In this document: positions 49,881-55,285 of the stretch, one piece after another | How the letters are laid out: each line of letters begins with the position of its first letter | How positions within the stretch are numbered: position 1 is the stretch's first letter | Assembly (NCBI GenBank): GCA_017417315.1 | Contig: JAFPZK010000035.1 | Span: forward strand, 1 to 55,285 | DNA: 55,285 bases | From: Bacteroidales bacterium | GTDB lineage: Bacteria > Bacteroidota > Bacteroidia > Bacteroidales > UBA3824 | Direction of reading: 5' to 3' | Position numbers and translations under genes: made by a program | Notes under the pieces: generated by a model | The model's input: the letters and a program-made list of their open reading frames with translations, nothing else | The model's database searches: none | Told to the model about the DNA's origin: nothing

Positions 49881-51140
49881 ATGGATATTGTAATTGAAAA
49901 GAAAAAGGGCATTAAAAAATATGCGGACAAAAAGTACATTCCGTATTACATCGGCGCAGTTTTGGTCGCTGTTATCGGATATTTTTTGTTAACAACTGAT
50001 ACAAAAGCAGTTGCCGTCAAAAAAGAAAATTTTAATACTGCCGTCGTAAAGCAGGGCGAGTTCAACGATTATATCCGCCTTAGCGGTCAGGTTATGCCGA
50101 TGATTACCATACAGTTAAGCCCCCTCGAAGGCGGAATCGTAGAAGAAATCGTCAGCGAAGAAGGTTCGCATTTAAAAGCCGGCGACGTTATCGTTAAACT
50201 TTCTAACGAAAACCTTGATTTGCAGATTCTTAACTCTGAGGCAGAACTCGCTGAAAAAGAAAATATGTTAAGAAACACGATGATTCAGATGGAGCAGCAA
50301 AAACTCGATTTGGAACAAAACCGTCTGAAATACACTCTTGATGTCCGCCGTACAAAACGTGCTTTTGAACAGAAAAAGCAACTTTTTGAAAGCAATATGT
50401 GTTCAAAAGAGGATTTTTTGATTGCGCAAGAGGATTATGAATTGGCTTGTCAGCAGTTGGAATTGGTGAAAAACCGTGCAAAACAAGACAGTATGTACCG
50501 CAGCGTTGAAATCAAGCAAATGAACGAAAGTCTTGAAAATATGCGCGTTAATATGCAGATGATTCGTCGCCGAAAAGAGAATCTGACGATTAAAGCCCCG
50601 ATTGACGGAGAACTCGGTCTTTTGGACGTGGTTCGCGGTCAGAGCGTTATGGCGGGGACGAAAATCGGTCAAATCAACAATCTTGACAATTACAAAATAG
50701 AGGTTCAAATTGACGAACATTATATTGACCGCGTAACAGCCGGACTTTCAGCAAGTTTTGAGAAAAACAGTGAAACGTTTTCGGCTTCACTCAGAAAAGT
50801 TTACCCGGAGGTTCGCAGCGGAAAGTTCAAAGCGGATTTAAAGTTCACCGGCACTCAGCCCGACAATATCCGCACGGGACAAACCTATTATTTGAACCTT
50901 CAACTCGGAAGTCCGACCGATGCGGTAATCATTCCGAAAGGCACTTTTTATCAGCACACGGGCGGCAGTTGGATTTACGTTTTGGATTCTTCGGAAGAGT
51001 TTGCCGTTAAACGCGCAATCAAAATCGGTCGTCAAAACCCTAAACATTATGAAATCTTGGAAGGCTTGGAAAACGGTGAAAAAGTCATAATTTCGGGCTA
51101 CGAAAATTTCGGCGATAGCGAAAAAGTGGAGTTTAAATGA
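49881..51140 (+). CDS. HlyD/MacA-type periplasmic membrane-fusion protein
   Basis: 419 residues from ATG 49881 (a TTG twelve bases upstream is in frame). A membrane helix (about 23-42, YYIGAVLVAVIGYFLL), a lipoyl/barrel-sandwich half-motif (GEFNDYIRLSGQVMP; LSPLEGGIVEEIVSEEGSHLKAGDVIVKL), a long coiled-coil hairpin (about 105-225), the second half (LTIKAPIDGELGLLDVVRGQSV), and beta-barrel and membrane-proximal domains. It links the TolC channel to the inner-membrane ABC permease. The array of 7-bp repeats in front may affect its translation. Confidence 0.92.
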   Translation: MDIVIEKKKGIKKYADKKYIPYYIGAVLVAVIGYFLLTTDTKAVAVKKENFNTAVVKQGEFNDYIRLSGQVMPMITIQLSPLEGGIVEEIVSEEGSHLKAGDVIVKLSNENLDLQILNSEAELAEKENMLRNTMIQMEQQKLDLEQNRLKYTLDVRRTKRAFEQKKQLFESNMCSKEDFLIAQEDYELACQQLELVKNRAKQDSMYRSVEIKQMNESLENMRVNMQMIRRRKENLTIKAPIDGELGLLDVVRGQSVMAGTKIGQINNLDNYKIEVQIDEHYIDRVTAGLSASFEKNSETFSASLRKVYPEVRSGKFKADLKFTGTQPDNIRTGQTYYLNLQLGSPTDAVIIPKGTFYQHTGGSWIYVLDSSEEFAVKRAIKIGRQNPKHYEILEGLENGEKVIISGYENFGDSEKVEFK

Positions 51141-51177
51141 AAGAATTTGAAATTAAATTTTAAAAAACTAAAATATC

Positions 51178-51858
51178 ATGTTAAAAGTACAAGACATTAC
51201 TAAAATCTTCTCTACGGAAGAAGTACAAACGCTTGCATTGAACGGCGTTTCGTTTGAAATAAAAGACGGCGAATTTGTAGCGATAATGGGTCCTTCGGGC
51301 TGCGGAAAATCAACCCTTATGAACATTCTCGGTCTGCTTGACAATCCGACCTCAGGAAGTTATCAACTCCTTAATCAAGAAGTCGGCAGTTTAAAAGAGA
51401 AAGACAGAACGCAGTTCAGAAAAGGTAACATCGGCTTTATCTTTCAGAGTTTCAACTTGATAGACGAGTTGAACGTTTACGAAAACGTTGAATTACCGCT
51501 GCTCTATATGAAAATCAGCGCATCAGAACGCAAAAAACGTGTTGATGAAATTCTCCGCCGCATGAACATTGCTCACCGTGCGAAACATTTTCCGCAGCAA
51601 CTCTCAGGTGGTCAGCAACAAAGGGTTGCGATTGCACGTGCCGTAGTTATGAATCCAAAACTCATTCTCGCCGATGAGCCGACGGGAAACCTCGATTCAA
51701 AAAACGGCCGCGAAGTTATGGATCTTTTAACGGAACTTCATAGTGAAGGTTCAACGATAGTTATGGTTACGCACTCTCAGAAAGATGCCGCCCGCGCTCA
51801 ACGTATTATCAATCTTTTTGACGGAAAAATCGTTAGCGATGTTCAAAATGAATTGTAA
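51178..51858 (+). CDS. ABC transporter ATPase, MacB/LolD type
   Basis: 226 residues. Walker A GPSGCGKSTLM, Q-loop GFIFQSFNLIDELNVYENVELPL, signature LSGGQQQRVAIARA, Walker B LILADEPTGNLDSKNG, H-loop VTHSQKD. The LolD/MacB branch is recognised by the QSFNL stretch and the short LDxxxG-type tail. It energises an FtsX-type permease; the matching permease gene lies 379 bp downstream under its own but identical-looking promoter. Confidence 0.95.
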   Translation: MLKVQDITKIFSTEEVQTLALNGVSFEIKDGEFVAIMGPSGCGKSTLMNILGLLDNPTSGSYQLLNQEVGSLKEKDRTQFRKGNIGFIFQSFNLIDELNVYENVELPLLYMKISASERKKRVDEILRRMNIAHRAKHFPQQLSGGQQQRVAIARAVVMNPKLILADEPTGNLDSKNGREVMDLLTELHSEGSTIVMVTHSQKDAARAQRIINLFDGKIVSDVQNEL

Positions 51859-51864
51859 AGAAAG

Positions 51865-51922
51865 TATCTTGTATACAAGACAAAAATAAAGCAAAAGTAT
51901 CTTGTATGCAAGATATTTTTTT
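51865..51922 (+). terminator. Two related palindromes, the second a terminator
   Basis: TATCTTGTATACAAGA (51865-51880) contains a perfect 14-bp palindrome. A relative, TATCTTGTATGCAAGATA (51898-51915), is 33 bp downstream and followed by seven T. The second should end the efflux operon; the first copy has no T run and may be an older duplicate or a protein site. Confidence 0.65.
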
Positions 51923-52096
51923 ACTAATGAGATTTGATTATTGCAGACATTCAATTAAAGATGTAGGGACTGTGTCCGCACTGACTTTTCGCCCAACATT
52001 TTGGGGAAACTTTTAATATTTTGTTTTATCGTCCGCTAAGTTAGCGAATATTTTTGAAACGGCAAAAATGTTGCGCATTATGAATATTTTTTCTCG

Positions 52097-52136
52097 TTGT
52101 AAAGAAATTTTACACCACTGTAAAATTTCTTTACAC
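52097..52136 (+). promoter_or_regulatory. Paired activator sites upstream of the permease gene
   Basis: TTGTAAAGAAATTTTACAC (52097-52115, opposite orientation) and CTGTAAAATTTCTTTACAC (52118-52136). Centres are 21 bp apart and the second ends 54 bp before the GG of the sigma-54-like element, exactly as at 48324-48363. The rest of the 379-bp gap 51859-52237 holds only the terminator and a 13-bp dyad (CGCTAAGTTAGCG). Confidence 0.8.
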
Positions 52137-52187
52137 TTTTTTACGTTCTTAAAAATCTAACTTTCTAAAAATCAGATATATAAAATT

Positions 52188-52205
52188 TTGGCACGTTGAA
52201 TGTAG
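52188..52205 (+). promoter_or_regulatory. Sigma-54-like -24/-12 element of the permease gene
   Basis: TTGGCACGTTGAATGTAG, identical to 48415-48432 over 18 bp. The upstream in-frame ATG at 52199-52201 is inside it, so translation must begin at 52238. Confidence 0.7.
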
Positions 52206-52237
52206 TTTTGTTTAGCGTAATAAAAAATGTAAAAGCC

Positions 52238-54586
52238 ATGAAAATCGTTTTTAGAAATTTAGTTAGCATAATCCGTAAATTCAAACTCGCTTGGCTGATG
52301 AATTTTGCGGGTATAACGGCGGCTCTTACCGCTTTGATGTTCGTCGGAATGCAAATCTCTTACGAGAACAGTTTCGATAAATGCCATAAAAACGCCGACA
52401 GAATTTTCCGTATCAGTCAGGACGTTGAACGCCCTTTTAACGTCATCGTTTCGCGCGAAAATATTGAAACTATCGGCAATATTTCCCCGAAAGTAGAAGC
52501 CTATTCCGCTGAAATGGATTTCATTCAGGAGGATTACGTGGAAGTTGAAACCTCCGGCGAAAAGCACGGTTTTTACGAACACGTCATCGGAATAGATTCG
52601 GGGTACGTCAAAATGTTTGATTTTGACCTTGTTTGCGGTGATAAAAAAAGCCTTAACGTTGCCGGAAATACTTTTCTGAGCGAAACGCTTGCTAAAAAAC
52701 TTTTCGGCTCAACAGATGTTATCGGCAAACGTTTAAAAGCCAATGGCGTTTTTTGTACGGATAACGGAAACCTCACTGTTACAGGTGTTTATAAAGATTT
52801 TCCGTCAGACACCCAAACTCATAACGCCATATATTTTGCCCTTAACGACGAGGCAAAACATAAAAGTTACTCACGAAATTTTCTCGGTTGGGTAATGCTT
52901 TCCTCGCCTGATGACAGGGAAGAAATCGAAACTCTTATCAACAAAAGTGTCGCTTTTGAATCAAAGGATTTGCCGCCGTATTATCTTGAACCGCTAAAAG
53001 AGGTTTATTACAAAAACGAAAACGATTCGGGATTCGTTAAAAGCGGAAGTAAAAAAACTACCGTTATGCTTTCAATTATCGCTTTAATTGTGCTGCTGAT
53101 TTCGGCTGTAAATCAGACGAATTTCAATCTCGCACTTATTCCGATGCGGATAAAAAGTATTAACACTCAAAAAGTTCTCGGCAGTAGTGTCAGCCGCCTT
53201 AGATTTCAACTTTTTGCTGAAAATATTATCATCGGTTTTTCAACGTGGCTTTTGGCTTTGCTGTGTGTTAAACTTCTCAGTAACACTTGGATAACATCGT
53301 TTCTCGTGCCTGATGATTTGTCAGTTTCTAATAATTTCGGAGTTTGTCTTTTGGTAGGATTAATTTCACTGATAATCAACACGTTGTCAAATATTTATCC
53401 TATTCTGAAACTTACTTCCGTTAATCCGGCTTTGGCGTTGAAAGGCTCTTACGGACGCTCTGAGTCAGGGCAAAAATTAAGAAATGCTTTGCTTGTTTTT
53501 CAGTATTTTTCGGCGATTTGTTTTATTTCGATTGCGGTGTGTATCTGGTTGCAAATCAGATATATGGAAAATGCGAATTTAATTCTTCGCGACAATCAGA
53601 TTGCAGTTTTCAAAACTAATCAGAATTTCGGACAAAAGTTTGATTTAGCGGTTGAAAAACTCAAAGAAAACAGCGCGATACAAAACGTTGCTTTGACATC
53701 GCAATTAATCGGCGGCGGTGATGCTTTCAATACGCGGTTTTATATCTTTAACACTGATACTCTGTATTTTAACAGTATTAATTGTTCGAGTGAATTGTTA
53801 GAGGTTTTTGACATTCCGCTTATTTCCGGCGACGGTTTCAGAGAGAAGCATAACAGCGAAGTCGGCAATTACGATTACAAAAACGACTGCATTATCAGCG
53901 AAGATTTGACGAAGACGTTTAATGTTGGTGATACGGTTTACGGTATGTTCGGCGCGGTAAGAGGTGTTATGAACAAGGGCATCAGGATAACGTCTTTTAA
54001 GAAGGAGACAATGCCACTTGTTTTCAACATTACCCGTGCTGAGGCTATGAATTTTTGTTACGTGAAAATTGCCAAAGGCAGCAACCTCAAAACCGCTTTG
54101 AATCATATTGAAAGTGTTGTCAGTGAGTTAGTTCCCGAAATGCCTTTTGAAGCGGAGTTTTATGACAAGATTTTTGAAAGGCTTTACAAAAAAGAGATTA
54201 ACACTTCGGCGACGACTGTTTTTATGGCGGTTTTAGCGGTTTTGATTTCGATAATCGGGGTTTTCGGCATGGTAACTTTCGACACGGAATATAAGCGTTT
54301 GGAGATTTCTGTTCGGCGGATTTTCGGAGCCTCAACGGACGATATTGTTAAGAAAATCAACTTGAAATATTTGGTTATGATTTTAATCGGTTTTGTTTTG
54401 AGTTTACCAGTAACGCTTTATGTTACAACGATTTGGCAGCAGAACTTTGTTGAAAAAGCGGCTTTTCCGTGGTGGGTTTTTATGCTTGTGGTTTTAGCGG
54501 TAACGGTTGTAACGAGTGCAATAGTAACGGTTCAGTCAGCAAAAACGATTTACAGCAATCCCGTGGAAGGGTTGAAGAAGGAGTAA
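52238..54586 (+). CDS. ABC transporter permease, double FtsX/MacB type
   Basis: 782 residues from ATG 52238 (MKIVFRNLVSIIRKFK); an upstream start would lie in the promoter. A first membrane helix (about 20-40), a MacB-type periplasmic domain, a three-helix FtsX block (about 275-395), a further helix (about 425-445), a second periplasmic domain, and a C-terminal FtsX block (about 665-780; VFGMVTFDTEYKRLEISVRRIFGAS). Eight-helix permeases of this kind are typical of Bacteroidetes and pair with LolD/MacB-type ATPases. It very probably works with the ATPase, HlyD and TolC-like proteins encoded upstream. Confidence 0.92.
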   Translation: MKIVFRNLVSIIRKFKLAWLMNFAGITAALTALMFVGMQISYENSFDKCHKNADRIFRISQDVERPFNVIVSRENIETIGNISPKVEAYSAEMDFIQEDYVEVETSGEKHGFYEHVIGIDSGYVKMFDFDLVCGDKKSLNVAGNTFLSETLAKKLFGSTDVIGKRLKANGVFCTDNGNLTVTGVYKDFPSDTQTHNAIYFALNDEAKHKSYSRNFLGWVMLSSPDDREEIETLINKSVAFESKDLPPYYLEPLKEVYYKNENDSGFVKSGSKKTTVMLSIIALIVLLISAVNQTNFNLALIPMRIKSINTQKVLGSSVSRLRFQLFAENIIIGFSTWLLALLCVKLLSNTWITSFLVPDDLSVSNNFGVCLLVGLISLIINTLSNIYPILKLTSVNPALALKGSYGRSESGQKLRNALLVFQYFSAICFISIAVCIWLQIRYMENANLILRDNQIAVFKTNQNFGQKFDLAVEKLKENSAIQNVALTSQLIGGGDAFNTRFYIFNTDTLYFNSINCSSELLEVFDIPLISGDGFREKHNSEVGNYDYKNDCIISEDLTKTFNVGDTVYGMFGAVRGVMNKGIRITSFKKETMPLVFNITRAEAMNFCYVKIAKGSNLKTALNHIESVVSELVPEMPFEAEFYDKIFERLYKKEINTSATTVFMAVLAVLISIIGVFGMVTFDTEYKRLEISVRRIFGASTDDIVKKINLKYLVMILIGFVLSLPVTLYVTTIWQQNFVEKAAFPWWVFMLVVLAVTVVTSAIVTVQSAKTIYSNPVEGLKKE

Positions 54587-54604
54587 GTATTTACTGATAA
54601 AAAT

Positions 54605-54636
54605 TTTGCGGTTTAAGAATAAAACATTAAATTTGA
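54605..54636 (+). promoter_or_regulatory. Promoter of the Panacea-domain gene
   Basis: TTTTG (54605-54609), 19 bp, TAAATTTG (54629-54636), 22 bp before the ATG. Housekeeping type, so the gene is separate from the sigma-54 regulon. Confidence 0.7.
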
Positions 54637-54657
54637 AGCGGAAAAATTTGGTTTATT

Positions 54658-55140
54658 ATGGAAAAAATAAAAAATGTAGCGCAATACATATTTTCGACTT
54701 ATAAAAAAGTTACGAAGGAAAATATAGACGAGATGAAACTGCAAAAACTTCTATATTTTGCACAAAGGGAATGTATTGCAGTTACGGGACAACCTATGTT
54801 TGAAGAAACTTTTGAGGGTTGGAAATATGGGCCTGTGTGCCGTGAACTTCGCAATAGTATCACGCCGGACGGTATTTTAGACGTTACCGAAGATATTTCG
54901 GAGCAGAATAAGTATATTATTAACAATGTGATACAAGAATATGGAAGTTTGGCTTCGTGGAAACTCAGCGAAATTTCCCATAAAGAGAGTTCATGGCGCA
55001 AATCCCGTCAAGGGTTACAAGAAGGAGAAAACGGTTGCCGCAAAATTCAGATTTCCGATATTATTGAAGATGCGAAAAAAATTCGCCCTTACGACCACGT
55101 TTGGGATATGTATTACGATGAATTTGAGGATGCGAAATGA
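54658..55140 (+). CDS. Panacea (SocA/DUF4065) domain protein, antitoxin-like
   Basis: 160 residues covering one Panacea domain: VAQYIFSTYKKV, MKLQKLLYFAQRECIAVTGQPMFEETFEGWKYGPVCREL and LSEISHKESSWRKSRQG. The LQKLLYFAQ and W-x-x-GPV blocks are diagnostic. Panacea proteins serve as antitoxins to many unrelated toxins and also occur on phages. No toxin gene is seen upstream. Directly downstream the only overlapping frame is 19 codons, so the toxin, if any, is either beyond the window or lost. Confidence 0.88.
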   Translation: MEKIKNVAQYIFSTYKKVTKENIDEMKLQKLLYFAQRECIAVTGQPMFEETFEGWKYGPVCRELRNSITPDGILDVTEDISEQNKYIINNVIQEYGSLASWKLSEISHKESSWRKSRQGLQEGENGCRKIQISDIIEDAKKIRPYDHVWDMYYDEFEDAK

Positions 55141-55157
55141 TAGGAATAAAGAATTCC

Positions 55158-55165
55158 TAAATTTG
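55158..55165 (+). promoter_or_regulatory. -7 box near the right edge
   Basis: TAAATTTG fits the -7 consensus and is preceded by GGAAT-AAAGA-ATTCC (55143-55157), a small dyad. From here to 55285 no reading frame starts; a gene probably begins beyond the window. Confidence 0.4.
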
Positions 55166-55285
55166 CGCACTATATATCTAATCTACTGATTATAAGATAT
55201 ATATGTATAAAATGTATTTCAGAATTCTCCATTTTAAGTTTTTTTTCTCTAATTTTCACTCGTAAAAACAAGGAAATTTCACTTA

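Noticed and set aside
52196..52237. Upstream start for the permease gene
   Set aside because: The extra codons lie inside the sigma-54-like element and its leader, and MKIVFRNL at 52238 is the usual start of such permeases.

Overview
The window reads as a chromosomal segment of a low-GC member of the Bacteroidota, most likely Bacteroidales. Signs are a type IX secretion (T9SS) sorting domain, a Ctc-type L25, an FtsX/TolC/HlyD export system of the usual Bacteroidetes make-up, AT-rich spacers and the phylum's own promoter type (a TTTG-like box, about 19-20 bp, then TAnnTTTG), which I found in front of many genes. No rRNA genes or CRISPR arrays were seen.

Layout. 1-2228: the first codons of a leftward gene, then glnS and the tRNA-Gln(CTG) that its product charges. 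2230-5015: a two-gene signalling operon, a REC-GAF-PAS-HisKA_3 kinase and a double-receiver protein whose first receiver lacks its aspartate. 5053-7095: an IS1634/IS1549-like insertion sequence flanked by a perfect 91-bp target duplication, followed by tRNA-Cys, whose promoter survives because of that duplication. 7352-17011: an Rhs/YD-repeat polymorphic-toxin locus with a small T9SS-sorted partner, a 1960-residue SpvB/FG-GAP/YD protein, a second displaced toxin tip carrying a 402-bp copy of the core, candidate secreted immunity proteins, and one accessory pair bounded by a 49-bp direct repeat. 17042-22764: housekeeping genes (KdsB-like cytidylyltransferase, gltX, rplY/ctc, pth, S4-domain protein, a CXXCH/PD40 lipoprotein), with a promoter-to-terminator unit lacking a convincing ORF at 19408-19622.

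22844-28306: an operon I cannot assign to a known system. Two paralogous single-pass membrane architectures share an N-terminal cytoplasmic module and repeated beta-sandwich domains but end in different extracytoplasmic heads; one of them is split into two genes. 28404-40038: tRNA-Leu, two flippase-like membrane proteins, a secreted unknown, frr, a large HAMP/GAF/PAS sensor with an iron-ligand-depleted hemerythrin domain, metF, a chemoreceptor and a GH3 glycosidase.

40330-54586: an NtrC-type regulator and histidine kinase, then TolC, HlyD, ABC ATPase and FtsX-type permease genes. The efflux operon and the permease gene each carry two 19-bp palindromes exactly 54 bp upstream of a sigma-54-like element (TTGGCACGTTGAATGTAG). 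This looks like a self-contained sigma-54 efflux regulon, interrupted at 42.7-48.2 kb by a type III restriction-modification system and a DUF234-type ATPase. A third copy of the sigma-54 element lies orphaned after the kinase gene. The window closes with a Panacea-domain (antitoxin-like) gene.
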